Source: Marinilactibacillus sp036039175 (lineage in GTDB: Bacteria; Bacillota; Bacilli; Lactobacillales; Carnobacteriaceae_A). From it: a stretch of 64,000 nucleotides of DNA. The stretch spans positions 186,001 through 250,000 of the forward strand of contig NZ_JAYXKP010000003.1 in assembly GCF_036039175.1 (NCBI RefSeq), in the 5' to 3' direction. The position numbers and the translations under genes were made by a program. How positions within the stretch are numbered: the stretch's first letter is position 1; every line of letters starts with the position of its first letter. The notes below the pieces were generated by a model. That model was not told where the DNA came from. It ran no database searches and saw only the letters and a list, made by a program, of their open reading frames with translations. This document shows positions 1 to 7,094 of the stretch, piece by piece.

Positions 1-638
1 TCAAATAATGTTGTGACTTCTTTTTCATAAACGTCTTGAGTTATAGCGAAACCCGCTTTGTAGACACCGTTATTGATTGTGCCATAAACTTTTTCATTGA
101 TTGCATCAATTTCTGCCATTTTGTCTTCTGGAAGAAAGTCTTTATCATTTCCGCCTACTTCGTTGAAAGCTGAATTCAACATGCGCATGATATCTGCGGA
201 TTCGTTATTGACGATTTTATTTTCTTTTAAATCATACAAAACGGGTACAGTTACGCGCCCACTATAGTCTGGTTCTACATGTGTATAAATCTGATACATA
301 TAATTTGCTTGGATGACGGGATCTTGAATGACGCCTTCTTCTTCTTCAAATGTCCACCCGTTTTCTCCCATTAAAGTGTTCACGACAGATATTGAAATCA
401 TGTCTTCTAGTCCTTTTAGGCTACGCATGATCAATGCGCGGCTAGCCCATGGACAAGCGAGCGAAACATATAAGTGATAACGATTTGGCTCTGCTTTGAA
501 TCCAGCTTCACCCGTTGGACCTGCGCTACCATCTTTCGTGATCCAGTTTCTAAATTGTGACTCCTCACGAATAAATTCGCCTTCGTCATTGTTGTAATCC
601 CATTTATCGTGCCATTTTCCTTTAACTAATAGTCCCAT
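1..638 (-). CDS. Glutathione S-transferase family protein (YqjG/omega-like), partial
   Basis: The reading frame starts with ATG at 638 behind an AAAGGGG ribosome binding site and runs off the window start, so only about 212 N-terminal residues are present. The translated part contains the CPWASRA motif within a YHLYVSLACPW context and a following LKGLE stretch. These are typical of the omega-like glutathione transferases (glutathionyl-hydroquinone reductases), in which the Cys of CPW is catalytic. The family moves glutathione on and off quinones or other electrophiles in the cytoplasm. It is separated from pdxT by 115 bases and is probably a single-gene unit. Its true substrate cannot be told from sequence. 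Confidence 0.85.
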   Translation of the reverse strand, partial: MGLLVKGKWHDKWDYNNDEGEFIREESQFRNWITKDGSAGPTGEAGFKAEPNRYHLYVSLACPWASRALIMRSLKGLEDMISISVVNTLMGENGWTFEEEEGVIQDPVIQANYMYQIYTHVEPDYSGRVTVPVLYDLKENKIVNNESADIMRMLNSAFNEVGGNDKDFLPEDKMAEIDAINEKVYGTINNGVYKAGFAITQDVYEKEVTTLF

Positions 639-753
639 AAGTGACCCCTTTCAAGAGTTATACCGTTTTAAAGTCGTACTACTTCTAGTATAAGTCTCGA
701 AATCGAAATAAACAAATAACTTTAATCATACTCACTAAAAACTCGAATGTTCG

Positions 754-1323
754 TTAACACTTTTTCAAAAAATAAGCTAAGACCGTATCGCTCTCTGTTA
801 GTTCAGGATGGTGTGCTGTTACGAGTACATTCCCTTGTTCAGCTGCAACGATTTTGTCGTCTATCTTCGCTAGGACGTTAACATCTGGTCCCACTGACTG
901 GATATAAGGCGCTCGAATAAAAACGGCTTCTACTGGTTGTTCGATGCCTTTGAAGTCTAGTAACGTTTCAAAGCTAGCCACTTGTCTACCAAAACCATTA
1001 CGCTCTACTTCCATCTCGATAAAGCCTAAGCGAAGATCAGTTGTTTCGTGACTGTTGTCTGTACTACACAAAATCAGTCCGGCGCAGGTTCCAAATATCG
1101 CTTTTCCTTCTTGATAGAACTGTCTTAATCGCTTCTCCAATCCCTGTTCTCGAATCAAACGTCCGATAGCGGTCGATTCTCCTCCTGGAATAATCAAGCC
1201 GTCCAATTGATCAAAGTCTTTTTCTGTTTTGACCGATATAGCTTGAACTTCTGACCTTTTCAGCGCTTCAAGGTGCTCTGTGACAGCGCCTTGCAAATTT
1301 AATACCCCAACTCTTTTCACCAT
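754..1323 (-). CDS. pdxT: Pyridoxal 5'-phosphate synthase glutaminase subunit PdxT
   Basis: PdxT releases ammonia from glutamine and channels it to PdxS for deoxyxylulose-5-phosphate-independent vitamin B6 synthesis. The 189-residue protein has the usual length. It carries the PGGES loop (about residues 46-50), the nucleophile Cys80 in FGTCAGLILC, and the His/Glu pair in HHPE near residues 171-174, so the class-I amidotransferase triad is complete. ATG at 1323 follows GGAAGG and lies 3 bases after the pdxS stop, so the two are one operon with pdxS first. The synthase is a 12+12 PdxS/PdxT complex in the family. Confidence 0.97.
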   Translation of the reverse strand: MVKRVGVLNLQGAVTEHLEALKRSEVQAISVKTEKDFDQLDGLIIPGGESTAIGRLIREQGLEKRLRQFYQEGKAIFGTCAGLILCSTDNSHETTDLRLGFIEMEVERNGFGRQVASFETLLDFKGIEQPVEAVFIRAPYIQSVGPDVNVLAKIDDKIVAAEQGNVLVTAHHPELTESDTVLAYFLKKC

Positions 1324-1325
1324 AT

Positions 1326-2216
1326 TTACCTTCCTCTTTCTTGCATCCGTTCGCTTTCTTGTAGGTGACTGATTTCAATTCCTTTCATCGGTTCACCCAA
1401 GTCTTTAGACAGTTCCACAAGTAGCTCGTAGTCGTCATAGTTTGTCGTTGCTTGAACGATTGCGCGTGCAAATTTCTCTGGTGACTCTGATTTGAAGATA
1501 CCTGATCCAACAAAGACTCCGTCCGCTCCTAAACTCATCATCAGCGCCGCATCTGCTGGTGTCGCTACGCCACCTGCCGCAAAATTCACCACTGGGAGCT
1601 TCCCTAATGTTTTGATTTCTTTTACCAATTGATAAGGCGCACCCAAGTCTCTGGCAAAGGTCATGAGTTCATCATCAGACTTTGTTGATAACAAACGAAT
1701 TTGACTATTCACTTGTCTCATGTGACGAACCGCTTCAACAATATTCCCAGTCCCAGGTTCCCCTTTGGTTCTCAGCATCGATGCGCCTTCACCAATTCTT
1801 CTCAGTGCTTCCCCTAAGTCTCGACAACCGCAGACGAAAGGCACAACATAGTCTGATTTCAGTAAGTGGAATTCTTCATCCGCTGGCGTGAGTACTTCAC
1901 TTTCGTCAATATAATCGACACCCATCGCTTCTAGCATTCTCGCTTCCGAAATGTGTCCGATTCTTGCTTTCGCCATGACTGGAATACTGACCGCGTTCAT
2001 CACTTCTTCAACGATTGTCGGATCTGCCATACGTGCAACCCCACCTGCTTTACGAATATCAGATGGTACACGTTCCAGCGCCATGACCGCTACCGCACCC
2101 GCTGCTTCTGCAATGCGTGCTTGTTCTGCATTGATGACATCCATAATGACACCACCCTTTTGCATTTGTGCCATGCCACGTTTCACTCGTTCACTACCGA
2201 TGACTTTTTTACTCAT
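1326..2216 (-). CDS. pdxS: Pyridoxal 5'-phosphate synthase lyase subunit PdxS
   Basis: PdxS condenses ribose 5-phosphate, glyceraldehyde 3-phosphate and PdxT-derived ammonia into pyridoxal phosphate. The 296-residue TIM barrel is full length and highly conserved. Asp26 in VIMDV, the Schiff-base Lys83 in VMAKARIGH, and the second lysine in LRTKGEPGTGN are all present. ATG at 2216 has a GGGGG-type binding site. It is the first gene of pdxST and is transcribed divergently from the MocR-type regulator pdxR, the usual arrangement for PdxR control. Confidence 0.98.
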   Translation of the reverse strand: MSKKVIGSERVKRGMAQMQKGGVIMDVINAEQARIAEAAGAVAVMALERVPSDIRKAGGVARMADPTIVEEVMNAVSIPVMAKARIGHISEARMLEAMGVDYIDESEVLTPADEEFHLLKSDYVVPFVCGCRDLGEALRRIGEGASMLRTKGEPGTGNIVEAVRHMRQVNSQIRLLSTKSDDELMTFARDLGAPYQLVKEIKTLGKLPVVNFAAGGVATPADAALMMSLGADGVFVGSGIFKSESPEKFARAIVQATTNYDDYELLVELSKDLGEPMKGIEISHLQESERMQERGR

Positions 2217-2356
2217 GTTTAATGTCCCCCAATTTTTTATCGTTCTTAATGATTGTCAGTATACAAAAAGAAGGAACGTCTCCCTACATCCAATTGGACG
2301 ACAATTAATCCATCCAATTTTGTGGTAGAATAATCAAAAACCAGAAAGGAGCCTCT
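2217..2356. promoter_or_regulatory. pdxS/pdxR divergent promoter region with direct repeat
   Basis: The 140-base gap holds the nonamer CATCCAATT at 2287-2295 and again at 2311-2319, a 24-base period. This suits MocR-type regulators, which bind direct repeats. A TATACT -10 for pdxS lies at 2258-2263 on the minus strand and a TAGAAT -10 for pdxR at 2326-2331 on the plus strand. I infer that the repeats are PdxR sites that activate pdxST and limit pdxR. The repeat is seen; the binding is inferred. Confidence 0.5.
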
Positions 2357-3760
2357 ATGATGGAAAACTGGTCACTTCCAGAAACGAAATCCAAACCACT
2401 GTACCAAGAAATTATGTTACTGATAGAAGAAAAGATTCGTTCCAGTCAATTAGCACCTGGAGAACGTTTGCCCGCAGAACGCAAATTAGCCGATACTTTG
2501 GATGTGAACCGGTCAACAGTGATCCGTGCAATGGAAGAGCTAACTGCTCAAGGCGTTTTGACAAGAAAAAAAGGGAGCGGTACATTTGTGAATCCAGATA
2601 AATGGGGCTTACAAATGCGTCCAATGATCATTTGGGGTTCAGCACTGACGACTGAACATCTGAAAAGAGTCTCTCCTTATCAGCAAGCCGCAGAACGCAT
2701 GAAAGCTCAGTTTCCCAAAACGGTTCTAGACCTCTCAAACGGGAGCTTACCTTCTGATCTTCTTCCTGAATTACACGCACCAAGTCTATCTTGGAAAGAA
2801 CTTGTTGAGCAGGAAAAAGCCCAAGTAGCCGTCACCCATGGTATAAAAAGCTTACGTGAAAGCGTGCAGCGTCATCTAAAGCGTACTTATGAAATCACTG
2901 TACCGCTCGAAGAGATCCTAATTACTTCTGGTACACAAAATGCCTTATTTCTGATTACGCAAGGACTTCTGAAACCGGGAGATGCCGTCGGGATAGAGGC
3001 CCCTTCTTACTTCTACTCTCTGCGCCTATTTCAGGCTGCGGGTCTTCGCATTGTACCGATCAAGATGGATAGTGAAGGGATGACGATCAAGGGTCTGCAA
3101 GAGGCTTCTTTGAATCATCCTTTGAAGATGGTCTTTTTGAATCCAATTTTTCAGAATCCTACGGGACTAGTTATGAGCTCGAAGAGAAAGACAGAAATTC
3201 TGGATTATTGTTTGCTGAAACGCATTCCAATTGTTGAAGATGATGCTTATGGTGGACTGGCATTCGATGAGAGTATGGACTACCTTCCGCTGAAACAACT
3301 CGATACAGCGCAGCAGGTTATTTATCTGGGGACAATGTCGAAGCTGGCTGGGCATCATTTGCGGGTTGGCTGGATGGTGGGTCCGCAAGCTGTACTAAAG
3401 GAACTCGCGGATATTCGCTTGCAGATTGATTCAGAGGTTAGTTTTCTTCCTCAATTTATGGCAGATACTTTTTTGAGAAATGAACTTGAAGATCATTTAC
3501 AGTTTGTTAGAACCGAGCTGGCAAAAAGGGCTCAGGAAATGGAAGCCTGGCTGCGTGAGCAGTTTGGTGACTCAATCCAGTTTGATCCTGCTAAAGGTGG
3601 CTTTCACTTGTATTGTCGCTTTCCAAATCAATCAAAAAAAGAAGTGGAACAGATATTAATGACGCTACTTGACCAGCAGATCATTGTATCAGAAGGCGAA
3701 AAATTTGGAGATCATACGAATGGATTTCGATTGAGTTTTATCCATTTCAAACAACCATAA
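2357..3760 (+). CDS. pdxR: MocR-family (GntR/aminotransferase) transcriptional regulator PdxR
   Basis: A 467-residue chimera. The N-terminal 75 residues form a GntR winged helix (ERKLADTLDVNRSTVIRAMEEL). The remainder is a fold-type-I aminotransferase domain with ITSGTQNALFL, NPIFQNPTG and the PLP-lysine motif TMSKLAGHHLRVGW. MocR proteins use this domain to sense PLP, not as an enzyme. Divergence from pdxST makes control of B6 synthesis the likely role. ATG at 2357 follows AGAAAGGAGCC; an ATG two bases further into this stretch gives the same frame one codon later. Confidence 0.92.
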   Translation: MMENWSLPETKSKPLYQEIMLLIEEKIRSSQLAPGERLPAERKLADTLDVNRSTVIRAMEELTAQGVLTRKKGSGTFVNPDKWGLQMRPMIIWGSALTTEHLKRVSPYQQAAERMKAQFPKTVLDLSNGSLPSDLLPELHAPSLSWKELVEQEKAQVAVTHGIKSLRESVQRHLKRTYEITVPLEEILITSGTQNALFLITQGLLKPGDAVGIEAPSYFYSLRLFQAAGLRIVPIKMDSEGMTIKGLQEASLNHPLKMVFLNPIFQNPTGLVMSSKRKTEILDYCLLKRIPIVEDDAYGGLAFDESMDYLPLKQLDTAQQVIYLGTMSKLAGHHLRVGWMVGPQAVLKELADIRLQIDSEVSFLPQFMADTFLRNELEDHLQFVRTELAKRAQEMEAWLREQFGDSIQFDPAKGGFHLYCRFPNQSKKEVEQILMTLLDQQIIVSEGEKFGDHTNGFRLSFIHFKQP

Positions 3761-3801
3761 AAGCGAGTATCTTAGTAAAAACTAACTAAGATGCTCGCTT
3801 T
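3761..3801. terminator. Bidirectional terminator after pdxR
   Basis: A 16-bp inverted repeat (AAGCGAGTATCTTAGT at 3761-3776 with its complement at 3785-3800) with one mismatch and an 8-base loop, flanked by A and T runs. It lies between the convergent pdxR and MepB genes. Confidence 0.85.
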
Positions 3802-3819
3802 TAGTTGAATTGTTGTGTT

Positions 3820-4308
3820 TCATGAATTGTATAGCTTGGAAAGTTTATCCGTATTTGTATCTTGGGTTAAGTCAATAAAATAAGCTGACTGCCACTTTTG
3901 AGTTTTTGTTGCTGAAGGATTTAGTTCTTTTTCCCAAGTAGGATAAACTCTGATTGCCATTTTCCCTTTGGAAGTTTCGCTTCTCAGTATGCCTTGCTTA
4001 TGTAAGACAGCTTTAGGAAAAACAAACTGACCAATTTTCTCATTATCTAAGACAGATACAATCACTTTATCTGGGCTTTCAAGAAATGAATAAGGTTGAT
4101 TCTTATTGTTGGCATCTTTTTCCCAGAATACCACAAAATATCCAGCTTTCTTTGAAGTCAATTTTGCTAAGCGACTTCTATAAGAATATTGATTCAAATT
4201 AAAACGCGTTCCTTCGTATTCAGAATTCTGAGTTTCCGTTTTTATATTTGTTATCTCTTCAAAACCCAATTGTACTATCAGTTGCTTGATGAAGGTTATA
4301 GACTTCAA
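3820..4308 (-). CDS. MepB family protein
   Basis: A 162-residue soluble protein matching the MepB family. Recognisable blocks are SEYEGTRFNLN, AKLTSKKAGYFVVFWEKD, PDKVIVSV, GQFVFPKAVL and the C-terminal KTQKWQSAYFID. The name comes from Staphylococcus aureus mepRAB, where MepB's function is unknown. Here there is no MepR or MepA neighbour. The start is TTG at 4308, supported by AAGGAG six to nine bases upstream; no better ATG exists nearby. It lies 20 bases behind an acetyltransferase gene and may be cotranscribed with it. Confidence 0.85.
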   Translation of the reverse strand: MKSITFIKQLIVQLGFEEITNIKTETQNSEYEGTRFNLNQYSYRSRLAKLTSKKAGYFVVFWEKDANNKNQPYSFLESPDKVIVSVLDNEKIGQFVFPKAVLHKQGILRSETSKGKMAIRVYPTWEKELNPSATKTQKWQSAYFIDLTQDTNTDKLSKLYNS

Positions 4309-4328
4309 GTTAGACTCCTTATTTTCGC

Positions 4329-4868
4329 TTAGTTTGAATGCCAGTCACTGAATAATAAGCCGTAATTATAAACATCTAGCCATTTCCCGTCTTGAAACAA
4401 GCCTTCGCGGTCGATGCCTTCTCTTTGGAAACCAATATTCTCGTAAACCTTGATTGCTGGTTCGTTGTTGCTGTGTACGCTCAAACGAATTTTATGGAGA
4501 CCTAGTTCATAAAAGGCAAATTTACAGATTGTATGCACGGCATCTGTCGCATATCCTTTTCCTCTATTAGATGCTGGGACGATTGCAAGTCCTAGTTCCG
4601 CTCCTCTATTCTTGAACTGTACATCAGACAGCGAGACCCATCCCAAGAATTCACTTGAAAATCTTTCTCTGATGGCAAATAAAAATCGCTCGTTACTATC
4701 ACTGTCTCCCTGAAAGTTCTTCCACGATTCTTCATTCCAAGGATGAAAAGTATCCCAGCTAATATTCCGCAGAAATTCATTATCCCACTGATATTGCGTT
4801 AACATCCCAAAGTCTTCTTCTTCAAAATGCGTAAAGGCAATTTTTTCTCCTGATATCACATTTTTCAT
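4329..4868 (-). CDS. GNAT family N-acetyltransferase (RimJ/RimL type)
   Basis: A 179-residue acetyltransferase of the RimJ/RimL class. The acetyl-CoA pyrophosphate loop is visible as NRGKGYATDAVHTICKFAF near residues 103-121, followed by the C-terminal GFQREGIDREGLFQDGKWLDVYNYGLL typical of this class. It transfers an acetyl group to an amino group, often a protein N terminus or a small amine; the substrate is not predictable. ATG at 4868 has GGAG about 11 bases upstream. MepB follows 20 bases downstream. Confidence 0.88.
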   Translation of the reverse strand: MKNVISGEKIAFTHFEEEDFGMLTQYQWDNEFLRNISWDTFHPWNEESWKNFQGDSDSNERFLFAIRERFSSEFLGWVSLSDVQFKNRGAELGLAIVPASNRGKGYATDAVHTICKFAFYELGLHKIRLSVHSNNEPAIKVYENIGFQREGIDREGLFQDGKWLDVYNYGLLFSDWHSN

Positions 4869-4896
4869 ATGTATACACTCCTTTTTAATCTTTAAA

Positions 4897-4925
4897 AAAA
4901 GAGGCCTGCTTTTGCATGCCTCTTT
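4897..4925 (-). terminator. Terminator after small membrane gene
   Basis: Inverted repeat AAAAGAGGC/GCCTCTTTT with an inner TGC/GCA pair, followed by a T run on the minus strand. It terminates the gene ending at 4931. Confidence 0.75.
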
Positions 4926-4930
4926 TCACT

Positions 4931-5137
4931 CTATGGTTTTCCAAGTATTTTATAAAAATAAATATAGATACTGAACACTACGTACGTGATCATTGCGTAA
5001 AAAACACCTGCAAATACCCCTACAAAAATGACTTCAGCCCACGATCCTCCTGTAGACAAAGAGCCCTGCAAAAAGCCTGCAATAAGCAAAATAACCATGA
5101 CAAGATTTCTTCTTTTAACTACTCGTGCAAATTCCAT
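4931..5137 (-). CDS. Small two-helix membrane protein, unknown function
   Basis: A 68-residue protein beginning MEFARVVKRRN, with two predicted membrane helices (about residues 11-28 and 36-62). I chose ATG at 5137 because AAAAGGGG lies 7-10 bases upstream; a longer frame from 5173 has no such site. The N terminus is basic, predicting an inside N terminus. No family was recognised. It has its own terminator, so it is probably monocistronic. Confidence 0.6.
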   Translation of the reverse strand: MEFARVVKRRNLVMVILLIAGFLQGSLSTGGSWAEVIFVGVFAGVFYAMITYVVFSIYIYFYKILGKP

Positions 5138-5262
5138 AAGTCTGTTCCCCTTTTGACTTACCTGTTTATACATCCTATTAGATTATACCTTTTTAAAGTC
5201 GTGAATGTGTATAAATTTTTATAAAATTCTATGACTTTTTTATTTATTTGATGATAGCAGTC

Positions 5263-5943
5263 TTATCCTTTAGTCTGACTTTCCAATTTGAGGTTAACCA
5301 GCAATGGAAGCAAACAAAATAAGATACTCCTAACACCAAATACTGGAATCAGCGCAATCCCAGCTAATACGCCAAGATGATAATGGAATAACGTATAACC
5401 GTAAAAAGTCCCTTTGACCTTACTAGATGCTGTTGAATTCAAATGATAGTCCATCCATGCCTGAATACACTGACGAATATTTCCAGTTGAAAAAAGCGTC
5501 GGACTGACGTATTCTTTTGTTCCATTGAAGACGCCCCATTGAAAAGCAGTCAAAGCAAATAGCGGCAATAAAGCCAGTAAATCATCTGCTTGTCTTGGAA
5601 TGACTCCAATCATGCAGACCCCAACAATTTCAACTAAAAGACAGATTCTGACAGAGGCTTCCGTATACTTTTCTCTTAAAAAAGAGGAAATAAATAAGCT
5701 GATCATAAAGATCCCAAGTGCTGATATTCTAACAAATGCATCTAATACACTCACTTCGCTGATACTGATAAACATCTGGATGAGGTTCGCTGTCTGAGCT
5801 GAACCGAAGTTTCCTCTTAATAATAACGCATAGCTTCCGCAAAAGCCTCCAACCATACACATCGAGTAATGTAAGAAATTCTCATAGCTATACGTTTGTT
5901 TAACAGGTATGTTCATTGGTGCATCATAAAGCCATTGAAGCAT
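5263..5943 (-). CDS. DUF1275 (YoaK family) membrane protein
   Basis: A 226-residue integral membrane protein with about six helices. The N-terminal block GGFCGSYALLLRGNFGSAQTANLI resembles the DUF1275 signature (GG...R..F....TGN), and FNGTKEYVSPTLFSTGNIRQ matches the second half of that fold. The family is sometimes likened to transporters but has no settled function. ATG at 5943 follows TAGGA closely; an in-frame ATG eight codons on (MNIPVK) is an alternative start. It has no obvious partner genes. Confidence 0.75.
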   Translation of the reverse strand: MLQWLYDAPMNIPVKQTYSYENFLHYSMCMVGGFCGSYALLLRGNFGSAQTANLIQMFISISEVSVLDAFVRISALGIFMISLFISSFLREKYTEASVRICLLVEIVGVCMIGVIPRQADDLLALLPLFALTAFQWGVFNGTKEYVSPTLFSTGNIRQCIQAWMDYHLNSTASSKVKGTFYGYTLFHYHLGVLAGIALIPVFGVRSILFCLLPLLVNLKLESQTKG

Positions 5944-6082
5944 TCATTCCTAAAATTATGGTTATATTCATTCATTACCTTAAAGACTCCCTTAATAGAC
6001 GACTACAAAATTTATTTTATATTCCCTACTATAAAACAAATTTTATAAAAATACACCTATTCTACCAACCTTGATTCGCAAA

Positions 6083-6119
6083 AAAGCACGAATACCGCCT
6101 TTTGGCCATACTCGTGCTT
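6083..6119 (-). terminator. Terminator after small membrane gene
   Basis: Inverted repeat AAGCACGA ... TCGTGCTT with an imperfect inner part and a TTTT loop, followed by T residues on the minus strand. It lies downstream of the gene ending at 6152. Confidence 0.7.
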
Positions 6120-6151
6120 ATCTCTTTATGTACTATTTTCTTTGATCCTAG

Positions 6152-6370
6152 CTACTGATTGTCCCTTTTAAACGTTTGTTCACTGTTTGCTTTATACACA
6201 TTCAAAAACTGACGCAACAAGACCAGTCCATAAATGACTCCAGCGATTACAACCACTGCTAGGATGATCATAACAATTTGAAAAACAACGTTTATCATCA
6301 TCGTTCTTTCTGCATATTGAAGCATGTTACTAAAAGGATCCACTTCCATCATGTCCATATCCGTAATCAT
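6152..6370 (-). CDS. Small single-helix membrane protein, unknown function
   Basis: A 72-residue protein with an acidic, Met-rich N terminus (MITDMDMMEVDP), one long hydrophobic helix at about residues 25-50, and a basic polar tail. ATG at 6370 was chosen because AAGGTG lies 6 bases upstream; a GTG at 6379 would overlap that site. No family was recognised. It is the last of three small minus-strand genes (from 6852 down) that may be a transcription unit. Confidence 0.55.
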   Translation of the reverse strand: MITDMDMMEVDPFSNMLQYAERTMMINVVFQIVMIILAVVVIAGVIYGLVLLRQFLNVYKANSEQTFKRDNQ

Positions 6371-6464
6371 AGTATTCACCTTCTTTCTCTTGCTTCTAGA
6401 TTAAAGAAGTTTAAAAGTAGAGTCAATTGTTTACAGTGACAAAATAACCGATTTCCAAGAAGTC

Positions 6465-6608
6465 TTAGAACCAGTAAGCTAGCGCTCTTCCAACTTCTTT
6501 GCCCATCTCAAAGATTGTATCAATATTTGGAATAAAGGCAAATACAATAAAGAGTCCCAAAAACACTGGGCTGAAGCGTTTGATCCATCTAATATTTCCA
6601 TCTTTCAT
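6465..6608 (-). CDS. Tiny hydrophobic peptide with G-x-x-x-G-R end (47 aa)
   Basis: A 47-residue frame: basic N terminus (KDGNIRWIKR), a hydrophobic core (VFLGLFIVFAF), then FIPN, IF and the C-terminal block GKEVGRALAYWF. It starts at ATG 6608, inside a run of heptad DNA repeats that also carries the stop of the upstream gene, so translation is probably coupled. It resembles the 54-residue peptide at 40464-40628 (FI-x-N ... IF ... G-[KR]-x-x-G-R-x-L). Size and composition resemble bacteriocin-like or signalling peptides, but no leader or export gene is near. Function unknown. Confidence 0.5.
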   Translation of the reverse strand: MKDGNIRWIKRFSPVFLGLFIVFAFIPNIDTIFEMGKEVGRALAYWF

Positions 6609-6630
6609 TATTCATTATTCATTATTCATT
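6606..6630. repeat. Heptanucleotide tandem repeat CATTATT (x3.5)
   Basis: Three perfect copies of CATTATT plus CATT. On the minus strand each unit gives TAATGAA, so stop and ATG overlap in successive reading frames. The upstream small gene stops here and the 47-residue peptide starts at the last unit. A seven-base unit changes frame when copies are gained or lost. Confidence 0.85.
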
Positions 6631-6852
6631 AACATCCTCTCTTGATCTACTTTTTGTTTGGTACACTTTTTTCTTACTTTGACTGACTGACAAGTAAATT
6701 AGAGCGGTAGAAACAATGAGCATCACATCTGTATCTATTAGTTCGGCCTTTCCATTATATATTCCAACTGCAATTTTTATGATTAGATAGAGCATACTGA
6801 AGATCGTCACAAATTTAAAAACTTTCATTCCGGTTATAACCATTTTTTTCAC
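6622..6852 (-). CDS. Small two-helix membrane protein, unknown function
   Basis: A 76-residue protein with a basic start (MKKMVITGMK), two hydrophobic helices (about 10-30 and 42-57) and a highly basic polar tail (QSKKKVYQTKSRSRED). ATG at 6852 follows AAAGGAGAG, a strong binding site. Its stop lies in the heptad repeat from which the 47-residue peptide starts, suggesting a two-gene unit. Pairing of a two-helix basic protein with a tiny hydrophobic peptide recalls bacteriocin/immunity pairs, but there is no sequence match to support this. Confidence 0.6.
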   Translation of the reverse strand: MKKMVITGMKVFKFVTIFSMLYLIIKIAVGIYNGKAELIDTDVMLIVSTALIYLSVSQSKKKVYQTKSRSREDVNE

Positions 6853-7028
6853 TCTCTCCTTTTATTAGTACATTCTTAATCTTAGTGTACCTGATTATTT
6901 AACCGAGTTCTAGACTTATCAATCTTTATTTTTTACTAATTTCAATTTGATGCAATCACAACTTAATGATTCCGACTATCTACTATTTGCTTTAGATTTC
7001 TTGTAGATCTCCTCATTAGTCCTTTACA

Positions 7029-7057
7029 TTGAAAACGGTCTCCGCTAAAGTTAACTT
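7029..7057 (+). promoter_or_regulatory. Promoter with overlapping catabolite-responsive element (cre)
   Basis: TGAAAACGGTCTCC at 7030-7043 matches the CcpA site consensus TGWAANCGNTNWCW at 13 of 14 positions. It overlaps a possible -35 TTGAAA (7029-7034), with TAACTT as a weak -10 at 7052-7057 (17-base spacer). CcpA binding here should repress the downstream 6-phospho-beta-glucosidase when good sugars are present. Confidence 0.6.
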
Positions 7058-7094
7058 GTAAAAGCGATTTCATTTTATAAAGGGAGCGTGTAGT

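Noticed and set aside
1951..2328. Long plus-strand ORFs opposite pdxS
   Set aside because: They are antisense shadows of a highly conserved gene and have no ribosome binding site.
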